Of a stretch of 64,000 bases of DNA, positions 8,936 to 17,740 are shown piece after piece. The notes beneath the pieces were generated by a model that saw nothing but the letters and a program-made list of their open reading frames with translations, had not been told where the DNA came from and ran no database searches. Source of the DNA: Candidatus Poribacteria bacterium. GTDB taxonomy: Bacteria; Poribacteria; WGA-4E; PCPOR2b. Made by a program: the position numbers and the translations under genes. Where the stretch lies: positions 186,001 to 250,000 of the forward strand of contig JAPPKS010000012.1 of assembly GCA_028819845.1 (NCBI GenBank), given 5' to 3'. Positions within the stretch are counted from its first letter, which is position 1. Each line of letters starts with the position of its first letter.

Positions 8936-9736
8936 ATGCACAATTCATTATATACGAATTTGATAATTACGCTGACTGTTGTGTTTCCCTTTTTGGCAGG
9001 GGCAGTTGTCAACCCGGACGCGATAGTGCTTTCGTTGTCGTTTGACGAAGGAGCGGGTGAAAAGGCCGAGGACATTTCCCCGCTCGGGAACAACGTCTTT
9101 TTCATTGATGGGCCGAAGTGGGACGAGGGAAAATTTGGAAAGTCCGTACGGTTGAAAAAGACCGCACACCTAGAAACCGAGATGCCAAACCTTGATCTTC
9201 ACGACACCGATTTGTCGATGGCAATTTGGGCAAAATTCACCGCAGAACCCGGTTGGGTTGCACTCATGAGTCACGACGAAGGCGCGCAAATTGGCGCAAA
9301 AAAATGGGCATGGTGGTTTTCAGCCGGCGCGTTCGTGTTTTATATTGATCACGCAGACGCGAAAGAAACGCGCGAGTGGATTCGTTCCGATTTCTTTGGG
9401 ACACCAGAACTTGATAGGTGGTACCACCTTGCGATCGTCAAGCAGAATGACCTACATACCCATTATCTCGACGGTGAACCATTTGGCGAAGAAGAAAAAA
9501 AAGCCCCTGTGCCCGAAGCAATTATAGGTCCGCTATCCATCGGTGCGACAGGCATCAGGTATTTTTTCCAAGGGTTTCTAGACGAAGCCATAATTGTACG
9601 CCAAGCGCTAAGCCAGAATGACATCCGGAATCACCGCGATGGCGGCAATGTTGGGATTTTAGCGGTTGAGCCCGGCGGAAAACTAGCGACCAGATGGGGC
9701 AGCCTGAAGATGAAACGCGAATTGTCCAGTTATTAA
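8936..9736 (+). CDS. Exported LamG-like protein, paralogue 2
   Basis: Start at ATG 8936 with GAAGGGGG upstream; an upstream TTG at 8921 would overlap that site. About 266 residues: signal peptide (TNLIITLTVVFPFLAGAVV), then the jelly-roll domain with LSFDEGAGEKAEDISP, KWDEGKFGKSVRLKK, WYHLAIVKQND and a closing FQGFLDEAIIVRQAL. The tail is ILAVEPGGKLATRWGSLK. It is nearly co-linear with paralogue 3 (LETEMPNL, GWVALMSHD, EWIRSDFFG), so the two are a recent duplicate pair. No catalytic motif of laminarinases is visible, which points to binding rather than hydrolysis. Confidence 0.87.
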   Translation: MHNSLYTNLIITLTVVFPFLAGAVVNPDAIVLSLSFDEGAGEKAEDISPLGNNVFFIDGPKWDEGKFGKSVRLKKTAHLETEMPNLDLHDTDLSMAIWAKFTAEPGWVALMSHDEGAQIGAKKWAWWFSAGAFVFYIDHADAKETREWIRSDFFGTPELDRWYHLAIVKQNDLHTHYLDGEPFGEEEKKAPVPEAIIGPLSIGATGIRYFFQGFLDEAIIVRQALSQNDIRNHRDGGNVGILAVEPGGKLATRWGSLKMKRELSSY

Positions 9737-9826
9737 TGAAACAATCCCTCATTGATACATCAGATTTCCGGCAAAATCGAAAATCAATTTCACTATGAAT
9801 GCTTATCGGCAGTTAAGGGGGTAACA

Positions 9827-10624
9827 ATGCGTTTTTCGATATCCATGTTCTTACTGATGGCTTTTGCGTGGATCTTTTCATTCGGATCAGAGGCGGAAAT
9901 AAATCCGGAAGCTATAGTGCTTGCATTGCCGTTTGACGAAGGGGCAGGTAATGAAGCTAAGGACGCCTCCCCAAGCGGAAACAACCTCCTCCTCGTAGAA
10001 GAAGCAAAATGGGACGAAGGGAATATTGGCAAATGCGTGCGCTTGAAAAAGACCGCTCACTTAGAGACCGAGATGCCAAATCTTGAGCTGCACAATACCG
10101 ATTTGACGCTGGCGATGTGGGTTAACTTCTCCGCAGAACCCGGTTGGGTTGCCCTTATGAGTCACGATATAGGCGCTGGACTAAATCACGAGAAATGGGC
10201 TTGGTGGCTTCAGTCCGGTACTTTCGTTTTCCACATCAATGATGGGCTAGAGAAGCGCGAATGGGTGCGTTCCGACTTTTTTGGGGCACCGGAACTCAAC
10301 AGGTGGTATCACCTTGCTTTTATTAAACAGAAGGACCTACACACGCATTATGTTGACGGTGAACCGTTTGGAGGGGATGAAAAGAATGCACCTGTTCCCG
10401 AAGTAATCGAAGGGCCGTTCTCAATCGGTGCGACGGGTGACAGGTACTATTTCCAAGGACTGATGGATGAAGCGTTGGTTGTCAAACAGGCATTGACCCC
10501 GAACGACATCCAAAGGCATCTTGCCGGCGGCGTTGCCCGCATTCTAGCAGTTGAGCCGGGAGGAAAACTCGCAACCCAATGGAGCCGCCTGAAGACGGGA
10601 GCTAATTTTCCTTACAGCCAATGA
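9827..10624 (+). CDS. Exported LamG-like protein, paralogue 3
   Basis: Start at ATG 9827 after TTAAGGGGGTAAC; the frame is open to 9752 but upstream residues lack signal-peptide character. About 265 residues: signal peptide MRFSISMFLLMAFAWIFSFG, then the LamG-like domain with LPFDEGAGNEAKDASPSGNN, HLAFIKQKDLHTHYVDGE and FQGLMDEALVVKQAL. The tail is ILAVEPGGKLATQWSRLK. It is the closest paralogue of the preceding gene and starts 90 bases after it, consistent with an operon of genes 2-6. Confidence 0.87.
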   Translation: MRFSISMFLLMAFAWIFSFGSEAEINPEAIVLALPFDEGAGNEAKDASPSGNNLLLVEEAKWDEGNIGKCVRLKKTAHLETEMPNLELHNTDLTLAMWVNFSAEPGWVALMSHDIGAGLNHEKWAWWLQSGTFVFHINDGLEKREWVRSDFFGAPELNRWYHLAFIKQKDLHTHYVDGEPFGGDEKNAPVPEVIEGPFSIGATGDRYYFQGLMDEALVVKQALTPNDIQRHLAGGVARILAVEPGGKLATQWSRLKTGANFPYSQ

Positions 10625-10706
10625 TGCATTAGCCCAAAAATCTAATCTGCTTCAAACGACTCGACCAATAGATTTCCAACACATCCACGACAGTGGAGCG
10701 GTAATA

Positions 10707-11495
10707 ATGCGCGTGTCAAGATTCATATGTGCGGCAATTGTGTTATCGTGGCCGGCATCCATACATGTTAATGCGGGAATCAATGCGGACGATATTGTGC
10801 TGGCGCTGCAGTTTGATGAAGGCGAGGGAGAAAACGCCGTAGACTTGTCTTCAAACGGAAACTCCGCAACGCTGGTGCAAGACGCTAAATGGGGCGCAGG
10901 GAAGCTCGGTGCATGCTTGCGCTTGAAAAATACGGCTCACGCAGCGGTTGCGAACCACCCAAGCCTCGATTTACACGAGACAGATTTCTCACTAGCGATT
11001 TGGATGAATTTTTCTTCCGAACCCGGCTGGTACAACCTTATGGCTCACAGTGAGGGGCCTGGAGGCGGCGACAAGAAATGGTTCTGGATGTTCTCTGGCG
11101 GAAAGTTCAAATTCCACATCTTTAACCCGGGAGGTGAGCTTGCGTGGATTGATTCCGAATTCTTTGGCTTTCCTGAACTTGATCGCTGGTATCACCTCGC
11201 CTTGGTCAAGCGGCAGGAGCAGTACACGTTTTTTCTGGATGGCGAACCGTTTGGGGAATCAGTAAAAGACTTGCCCGTACCCGCGGAAATTAACCACGAT
11301 CTCACAATTGGATGGTCTCAAGAAGATCGCTACTTTCAGGGGCTCCTAGATGAGGTGTTGATTGTGAAACAGGCGATGACTTCAAACGATGTCCAAAGGC
11401 ATCTATTTGGCGGTGTCCGGGGCATATTGGCCGTTGAACCCGGTGAGATGATTACGACCAGGTGGGGCGATTTAAAGTCAGGAATCGGCTTGTAA
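10707..11495 (+). CDS. Exported LamG-like protein, paralogue 4
   Basis: 262 residues; ATG preceded by GTGGAGCGG. Signal peptide to about residue 23 (ends HVNAG), then LQFDEGEGENAVDLSSNGNS, VANHPSLDLHETDFSLAIW, FFGFPELDRWYHLALVK and FQGLLDEVLIVKQAM. The tail is ILAVEPGEMITTRWGDLK. It shares the NHPSL block with paralogues 5 and 6 but keeps LLDEVLIVKQ as in 2 and 3, making it intermediate in both order and sequence. Confidence 0.87.
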   Translation: MRVSRFICAAIVLSWPASIHVNAGINADDIVLALQFDEGEGENAVDLSSNGNSATLVQDAKWGAGKLGACLRLKNTAHAAVANHPSLDLHETDFSLAIWMNFSSEPGWYNLMAHSEGPGGGDKKWFWMFSGGKFKFHIFNPGGELAWIDSEFFGFPELDRWYHLALVKRQEQYTFFLDGEPFGESVKDLPVPAEINHDLTIGWSQEDRYFQGLLDEVLIVKQAMTSNDVQRHLFGGVRGILAVEPGEMITTRWGDLKSGIGL

Positions 11496-11561
11496 GATGT
11501 CAGATAATTTTGCCATTCGAACAAACTGTTCAAGTTCCTGGAAGAGAGCGATCATTTACAA

Positions 11562-12356
11562 ATGGGAACAGTGGTGCACAATAAGAATTTCTCTATTTTT
11601 GTGATTGCTGTGTTGTGCGGGTACTCGTTCGCGGCGGCGATGGCAATTGACCAAGACGCTATTATATTAGCATTGCCGTTTGACGAAGGCGTAGGCAGAG
11701 AAGCTAACGACATTTCCACGCACGGGAATCACGGCGTCCTAACAGACACCGCCAGGTGGGCACAAGGCAGAATTGGAATGTGTGTGCGCTTACAGAACGC
11801 ATACGTGGAGGTTGCAAATCACCCGAGTCTCAGCTTGCATAACACCGACTTTACGATGGCGGTGTGGATAAAATTTACCGAGGAGGCGGGCTGGTACGAC
11901 CTTATGGCTCACAGTGAAGGCGGCGGAGGTGATGACAAACAGTGGATTTGGCTGCTATCCGGCGGAAAATTCAAATTTCACCTTCATAACAGAGGGGTTG
12001 ATATTACGTGGATTGACTCCGATTTCTTTGGGTTTCCTGAGCTTGACCGTTGGTACCACGCCGCGCTTGTCAAACAGGGAAACCGATACACACATTATCT
12101 AGATGGCGAATCGCTCGGAGAAACGGTAAATGATACTCCAATCTCAGATGAAATCAATAACCCGCTCACCATCGGCACGGGGCCAGGCGAATTCTTCATT
12201 CAAGGATTCGTAGATGAGGCATTCATCACACGGCAGCCGTTGACACAGAAAGACATCCGAAACCATTTTTCAGGTGGAATCGAGGGCGTTTTATCGGTGG
12301 CACCGAGCGGTAAGTTCTCTACCAGATGGGGTAGTTTAAAAACCGAATATAATTGA
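11562..12356 (+). CDS. Exported LamG-like protein, paralogue 5
   Basis: 264 residues. The N-terminus carries a hydrophobic export signal (FSIFVIAVLCGYSFAAAMA), so ATG 11562 or an in-frame codon slightly downstream is acceptable. The domain shows LPFDEGVGREANDISTHGNH, VEVANHPSLSLHNTDF and FGFPELDRWYHAALVKQGN, and ends FVDEAFITRQPLTQKDIRN. The tail is VLSVAPSGKFSTRWGSLK. It is the sister of paralogue 6 (shared AYVEV, HPSLSLHNTDF, NRYTHYLDGE, ITRQPLTQ). Confidence 0.87.
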   Translation: MGTVVHNKNFSIFVIAVLCGYSFAAAMAIDQDAIILALPFDEGVGREANDISTHGNHGVLTDTARWAQGRIGMCVRLQNAYVEVANHPSLSLHNTDFTMAVWIKFTEEAGWYDLMAHSEGGGGDDKQWIWLLSGGKFKFHLHNRGVDITWIDSDFFGFPELDRWYHAALVKQGNRYTHYLDGESLGETVNDTPISDEINNPLTIGTGPGEFFIQGFVDEAFITRQPLTQKDIRNHFSGGIEGVLSVAPSGKFSTRWGSLKTEYN

Positions 12357-12444
12357 TGGACCGATGATTCATATTCAATTTACCGCCAGCGTTAGGGAGA
12401 GGCAATGCCAATTCATAATCAATTAACGCCTATTGAGGACAATA

Positions 12445-13251
12445 ATGCGTAATTGGATATACACATCGTTTTTGATTTCGTTGTTGTGGACGATTCCAAT
12501 TGGAGTCGAGGCGGGAATTGACCGAGATGCGGTAATACTGGCGATGCCGTTTGAAGAGGGAAGAGGTAGAGACGCCAAGGACATCTCCTCACGGGGAAAC
12601 CACGGTGTCCTATCGGAAACCGCCAAGTGGGCGCAGGGGAAATTCGGAACGTGCGTGCGCCTAAAGAACGCCTACGTGGAAGTGGAAAATCACCCAAGCC
12701 TCAGTCTTCACAACACCGACTTTTCGTTTGCGGTATGGATTAACTTTTCCGAAGAAAAAAATTGGTATGACCTAATGGCGCACAACGAGGCTCCAGCCAT
12801 AGACGTAAAGAAATGGATTTGGATGTTTGCCGCTGCCAGGTTTAAATTCCACATAAATGACAGAGCGATTGAGATTGCGTGGGTCGAATCAGAATTCTTT
12901 GGATTTCCCGAACTCGACCGGTGGTATCAACTTGCACTTGTCAAACAAGGTAACCGATACACGCACTATTTAGATGGTGAAATCTTCGGCGAAGTCACAG
13001 ACGACACGCCCATCCCCGACGAAATCAACCACCCGCTCACCATTGGATCGGGGCCAGGGGACCGGTTTACTCAGGGATTCATGGATGAAATTTTTATCAC
13101 GCGGCAGCCATTGACACAGAACGATATCCAAAACCATTTTGCTGGGGGTATTCAGGGGGTTTTGCCAGTAGAGTTAGGGAGCAAAATCGCAACTCGTTGG
13201 GGAATAATCAAGGATGCCGGAAATACATCCGTATATTCGAACCTACCATAA
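12445..13251 (+). CDS. Exported LamG-like protein, paralogue 6
   Basis: ATG 12445 follows TTGAGGAC; an in-frame TTG at 12433 is judged part of the ribosome site. About 268 residues with a signal peptide ending near VEAG, then MPFEEGRGRDAKDISSRGNH, FGFPELDRWYQLALVKQGN and GFMDEIFITRQPLTQND. The conserved tail VLPVELGSKIATRWGIIK is here extended by about 12 extra residues. It is the last member of the array; 254 bases without a gene separate it from the PhyH pair. Confidence 0.87.
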   Translation: MRNWIYTSFLISLLWTIPIGVEAGIDRDAVILAMPFEEGRGRDAKDISSRGNHGVLSETAKWAQGKFGTCVRLKNAYVEVENHPSLSLHNTDFSFAVWINFSEEKNWYDLMAHNEAPAIDVKKWIWMFAAARFKFHINDRAIEIAWVESEFFGFPELDRWYQLALVKQGNRYTHYLDGEIFGEVTDDTPIPDEINHPLTIGSGPGDRFTQGFMDEIFITRQPLTQNDIQNHFAGGIQGVLPVELGSKIATRWGIIKDAGNTSVYSNLP

Positions 13252-13505
13252 ACATAGGTGCAACACGGAATTAATTAACATGTGCGTAGTTTCGTATTTG
13301 AAATTAGAGGCTAAGCCAATTTATCTCGAATTCCATAATTTTGTTCAACGGTCATGATCGAGGAGTATTCAGGCAGTATTCATTAAACTGCTACATAGTA
13401 AATTGGTCGTGGAAGATAGTTCACAAACGCATTGCTATCGTACATATATTGGGTCAGCTTGAGACATGAGTTTAAGCCCCAGTTTCAATAATGGGAGAAA
13501 TACAG

Positions 13506-14357
13506 ATGAGTGAATTGTTTACGGCGGAAGAGGTCGACCAGTTTCATCGGGACAGTTTTATCATGGTCGAGGACTTTCTGGATGCCGAAGAGACTCAACT
13601 CCTTTATGAGGCAGCCAAAGGAGACTATGTCATGATGCAACATGCCCACGATGTGAAGGACATAGAGGGAAAAAACTCCAAACTGGCGCTTTGGGATCAT
13701 CCCGGCGACGACATTTACGGGCTAATTGCGAGAAGCCATAAGATGGTGAACAGGATTGAGCAGTTGCTCAGTGCGGATGTGTATCACTACCATTCTACCA
13801 TGATGCTCAAAGAGCCTCGCGTCGGCGGTGCTTGGGAATGGCATCAGGACTACGGATATTGGTATTACTACGGTTGTCTCTTTCCGGATATCGCCGCTTG
13901 TATGGTCGCAATTGATGAGCAGACCAAAGAAAACGGATGTCTTCAGGTGATAAAGGGATCGCACCGTTTAGGACGTTTGGATCATATAGAACAAACCTCT
14001 GCGGGCAGTACACAGACCAGTGTTGATCCAGAACGAATCGAAGCTATTTTGGCGCGCATGGAATTGGTCTATTGTGAAATGCCGCCGGGCGCCGGGATTT
14101 TCTTTCACGGCAATATTCTACACCGCTCCGAAGCAAATCTAAGCGACAAACCTCGCTGGGCTTTGAGATGCGTCTATAACACCGTTCACAACGACCCGTA
14201 CAGAGATATCAAACACGCCCGCTATACACCGCTGCAAAAAGTGCCGGATTCGGCAATTAAAGCCGCCGCCGCCAAATCCAGCGACTCCGCCAAAGAATAT
14301 TACTCTGGAGAATCGCTGCGGACGCCTCGGCCTGACGACGCTGCATCGTCGTCCTGA
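13506..14357 (+). CDS. Phytanoyl-CoA dioxygenase (PhyH) family Fe(II)/2-oxoglutarate oxygenase
   Basis: The start at 13506 is preferred because GGGAGA lies 7 bases upstream; ATG 13491 is in frame but has no clear site. About 283 residues with the cupin-type jelly-roll. The iron triad is H113-x-D115 (in EWHQDYGYW) and H206 (in ILHRSEAN). R217 (KPRWALR) is placed to bind 2-oxoglutarate. The C-terminus is low in complexity (AAAKSSDSAKEYY, then DDAASSS). PhyH-family oxygenases hydroxylate diverse small molecules and are strongly expanded in sponge-symbiont genomes. It heads a same-strand group with a second PhyH gene. Confidence 0.88.
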   Translation: MSELFTAEEVDQFHRDSFIMVEDFLDAEETQLLYEAAKGDYVMMQHAHDVKDIEGKNSKLALWDHPGDDIYGLIARSHKMVNRIEQLLSADVYHYHSTMMLKEPRVGGAWEWHQDYGYWYYYGCLFPDIAACMVAIDEQTKENGCLQVIKGSHRLGRLDHIEQTSAGSTQTSVDPERIEAILARMELVYCEMPPGAGIFFHGNILHRSEANLSDKPRWALRCVYNTVHNDPYRDIKHARYTPLQKVPDSAIKAAAAKSSDSAKEYYSGESLRTPRPDDAASSS

Positions 14358-14447
14358 CGCATTGATTTGGAGTGCCCTACAAATACAAAATTCCTGCCCA
14401 TTTCGGTATCATCAAACTGAACGCAAGCACCAATTCCACGATAATAG

Positions 14448-15281
14448 ATGCTGGGATTAGAAATGCTCAATCAAGACCAAATTGATGAGTTTCGCACGAA
14501 GGGTTTTCTTCTCAGTAGATGTGTTGTAAGTCGTAGTCAGGCCAATGTGCTAAATGATGAAATTGATCGGGTGCTTGCCGCGCAAAATACAGATAAGCCG
14601 CAGCCCGTCCGGCTTGCGAATCTCGCCTCCAATCCTGACAGTGTAACTTGGCAAATTACGAACATCTGGGAAGCTAGCCAGCCTTTCCGAGAGTTGATCT
14701 TCAACTCCACGATAGTCGAAGAGGTTGTTCAACTGACCCGGGCGCAGCAATTGCGGGTCTGGCACGACCAGGTGCAGTTTAAACTAGCGGAACGAGGCGG
14801 TATCACCGACTGGCATCAAGATTCTCCCTGTTGGCCAATCCTGACCCCGAAGACATGCCAGGTGACTGCATGGGTTGCGCTAGACGATGCAGATGCATCC
14901 AATGGCTGTATGAGTATGGTCGCAGGTGCATACCATTGGGGAGACCAGATTGAATTTTTGCGCCGTATACAAGATTTTGACGGGATGCCGACAGCTTTCC
15001 AGGATCGTAACTTGCAGGTGGAGTTGTGTCCGGTACCGGCGGGGCATGTCCACTATCATCACGGTTTAACATGGCACGGTTCTCACGCGAATACCAGTGC
15101 CCGGCCGCGCCGGGCAATCGCAATCCACTACATGACCGGCGAGACTCGTTACGACTCCAGCGGTAACCACACGATGAAACCCTTTGTAAACGTTAATGAT
15201 GGCGAAGTATTGGCAGGAGAGCACTTCCCGTTAGTTTGGGATGACGGTAAACTGATGCGTCCCAATACGAACCCGCCTTGA
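14448..15281 (+). CDS. Phytanoyl-CoA dioxygenase family oxygenase, second copy
   Basis: 277 residues; an in-frame ATG at 14463 is an alternative start. The iron triad is H123-x-D125 (DWHQDSPCWP) and H210 (LTWHGSHAN); ARPRRAIAIHY supplies the probable 2-oxoglutarate arginine. It is only loosely similar to the PhyH gene 90 bases upstream, mainly around the metal site, so this is an old pair rather than a recent duplication. The substrate is unknown. Confidence 0.87.
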   Translation: MLGLEMLNQDQIDEFRTKGFLLSRCVVSRSQANVLNDEIDRVLAAQNTDKPQPVRLANLASNPDSVTWQITNIWEASQPFRELIFNSTIVEEVVQLTRAQQLRVWHDQVQFKLAERGGITDWHQDSPCWPILTPKTCQVTAWVALDDADASNGCMSMVAGAYHWGDQIEFLRRIQDFDGMPTAFQDRNLQVELCPVPAGHVHYHHGLTWHGSHANTSARPRRAIAIHYMTGETRYDSSGNHTMKPFVNVNDGEVLAGEHFPLVWDDGKLMRPNTNPP

Positions 15282-15569
15282 TGCGAATACACACCGAACG
15301 TATACCCAGACGAAGCCATTTCAGATAAATGAACATGCCGAAGGACAAAATCAGAAATCTCCCCCTATCCACGTTACGATTAGGTGAACGGCGGGCTAGC
15401 CTTACCTACCGGTTTTTCGAAATGTGAAGCATTTTGGAATAGTTTCGATTTATCTTTTACACGGCGTTATACAAATTCCTAATGTGAATGTGAAGACCGC
15501 CAGATATTGAGTAACAATACTATTAAGACAAAAAGTCCCCCAATTCCCAAATCAGATTGAGGCCTTCAG

Positions 15570-17210
15570 ATGAATCAAAGAAACATCGCGATCAAACCGG
15601 CGATGGAACTCGCTGGCCAGAATCTAATCAACATGCTCCACCCCGATTTTGATTATCTACCCTCCTTTTTGATTGCCGTTGACCACGATTACAAAGCCGA
15701 CCGTCAGTTCTTTTTCATGACGCATAACATTGGGCGTTGGGTTGACGCGATGTATCGGCTTGAGGCAGCCACAGGCTTCGCGGCACCCGAAATGATTCAG
15801 GAGGCCATGTTTTGCCACATAAAGGCGTTCTGTGACAACCCGGACGACCTCTTTTTACGTCCGCTGGACAAGTTGCCCTACGGCGAGGGAGACCTTTTTT
15901 GCTTCCATTCTCTCCGGGAGCATCTAGCCGCGTTTTGCATGCTCGGGAAGGTCAAAAAGAATCAATGGGCCCTCGAACGTGCCCACCGAATGCTCGTGAA
16001 ACTGGAAAGTCTTCTCCTTCCTCGTGACGAGTGGGTCGCCGAGCAACGGGTCTGGGACATTGAGAAGACGAAACGATACATGCATCTCGGCCTAAAGAAG
16101 ATACACCCGGGGTGGAACCTCAACTTACAGGGTTCCGAAGGCAGACTCATTGAGCCACTGATTTGGTATTATGAGCTGACCGGCGACGTGCTGGCACTGA
16201 ATCTCGCTGATCGCTTTGCCCGCTTCCACCTTGACTATTCCACGTCACCGGATGGCGCTTTTTACGGAGGATCGCTGGCGGGCCACAATCACTCGTACAT
16301 GGGGACAATTCGGGGGCTTCTCGCATATGGACGATTCAGCGGCCAGCACGAATACGTTGATGCTGTCGCCAAGACTTATCAAGCGGCGTTCCCAACCATA
16401 ATCACTCCGTCTGGATACTGCACCCACGATCTCGACAAAGAAATGGGCGGCGACATCTCGTCAGCAGGAGACGTCGCACAGATTGCGCTTTGGCTCGGGA
16501 TGTATCACGGGTACACAGACTACCTTGACGACGTCCAACGCATTGTGGTTTCCCGTCTACTTCCGTGCCAAATTACGGCAAGCCCGCCTTTACAGCCAAA
16601 AGATCCGGAACGAAAGCCGCGTCAAGCGTACCTCCCGGACGGCCGCTTAGCTTTTTTCGACTACCCGGAAAACATGGAGCACATCATTATCGGGGCGCTC
16701 GGCGGAATATATGGCCATCCGTACGGAGCCAAGTGGTCAGTCGTGGACGTCACTGCATCGGCATTGCACAGTCTCGTCGACGTCTACAACCACGTCGCAC
16801 ACGAGACGGGAAACGAGATTCGCGTCTATTTCCACTTCGACTACGACACCGACTTCGTGAAAATCAGCAGTGAGCACAGCGAGGACGGTGAGATTGCCAC
16901 GCTCACCATTGAGCCCAAGGTCCGGAAGAACCTTGGGGTGCGCATCCCCGGATGGGTGCCAGGTGATTCTCTTCGTGTCACGGTCAACGGTAATACCACC
17001 ACGGCGAAGGTAAGTCAATATTTGGTCGTAAACGCCAACGACCTGCCCGGCCGTGTGCAGTTGAAGTATGTACGACCCATGCGCAAGAGCGTGGAGCGCG
17101 TTGACGGAATTGACTATGAACTCACCTGGCGGGGCGATGAAGTCGTCGGTATTTGCCCAAATACTGGCTTTTACCCGTTCTATACGTCGACCTCCGGGTG
17201 CGATGGATAG
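15570..17210 (+). CDS. GH127/DUF1680-like six-hairpin (alpha/alpha toroid) glycosidase-like protein
   Basis: 546 residues without a signal peptide. The N-terminal two thirds are helix-rich with repeated aromatic and acidic blocks (RQFFFMTHNIGRWVDAMYRL, LIEPLIWYYELTGD, GTIRGLLAYGRFSGQHEYVD) like an alpha/alpha barrel. The last 130 residues form a beta domain with LGVRIPGWVPGDSLRVTVNG, a segment typical of GH127 beta-L-arabinofuranosidase relatives. The cysteine cluster that binds zinc in characterised GH127 enzymes is not obvious, so it may belong to an uncharacterised side branch. The preceding 288 bases hold no gene. Confidence 0.6.
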   Translation: MNQRNIAIKPAMELAGQNLINMLHPDFDYLPSFLIAVDHDYKADRQFFFMTHNIGRWVDAMYRLEAATGFAAPEMIQEAMFCHIKAFCDNPDDLFLRPLDKLPYGEGDLFCFHSLREHLAAFCMLGKVKKNQWALERAHRMLVKLESLLLPRDEWVAEQRVWDIEKTKRYMHLGLKKIHPGWNLNLQGSEGRLIEPLIWYYELTGDVLALNLADRFARFHLDYSTSPDGAFYGGSLAGHNHSYMGTIRGLLAYGRFSGQHEYVDAVAKTYQAAFPTIITPSGYCTHDLDKEMGGDISSAGDVAQIALWLGMYHGYTDYLDDVQRIVVSRLLPCQITASPPLQPKDPERKPRQAYLPDGRLAFFDYPENMEHIIIGALGGIYGHPYGAKWSVVDVTASALHSLVDVYNHVAHETGNEIRVYFHFDYDTDFVKISSEHSEDGEIATLTIEPKVRKNLGVRIPGWVPGDSLRVTVNGNTTTAKVSQYLVVNANDLPGRVQLKYVRPMRKSVERVDGIDYELTWRGDEVVGICPNTGFYPFYTSTSGCDG

Positions 17211-17503
17211 TGTGTTGTGCCGCATTGATGCCCATTGATTGTGAACATGGACAGCGCCGTTGAGGCTATTACTTCACCACCGGCCATCTGCCAGTGCGTC
17301 AAGCTCGGTTTGATTGGCGAATCATCTTCGGCGCGGGTGGCGCGTTTTTAATCACTCTGACGCAAAAACGAGAAAAACCAATCCCGGAATTCGGTGAATA
17401 GGCAAAGTTAACCTATCCCAAGAACTGCGTCGCGCGGTGTATCGTATCCAAGAATCGTCAATTCAGGGCAGCCGACCAATAGCACATCAGGAGAGAAATC
17501 ATA

Positions 17504-17629
17504 ATGGGTGAAGCTAATATCGGACTCTTCGGATTGGCTGTGACGGCGAAAACCCTACCCTGAATAACGGATAAGGGCCTTCGCTTAGCTACATTCAATC
17601 GCGCACTTGCAGAGGTTGTTGGGTTTTAA
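17504..17629 (+). pseudogene. Relic of 6-phosphogluconate dehydrogenase N-terminus (gnd)
   Basis: After a good ribosome site (CAGGAGAG) the ATG at 17504 reads MGEANIGLFGLAVTAKTLP and stops. The first 13 residues match the NADP-binding start of Gnd (pattern ANIGLxGLAVMGQNLxLN). By changing frame the match continues: at 17570 DKGLRLATFNRALAEVV corresponds to the DHGFxVxxFNRTxxKV segment, and the DNA between still resembles the expected codons. About 40 codons can be followed and the rest of the gene is absent. This is the only content I can name in the 530-base gap 17211-17740. Confidence 0.6.
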
Positions 17630-17740
17630 CGAAGGACGAGTAAGGAGGTCGGACGTTTCGGGCAAAACTACAAAAAGAAAGGAGGAAATCGCAAGTTGCT
17701 ACTAATTTGAAATTAGAGCGTGCGTTGCGATGAGTCAAAT

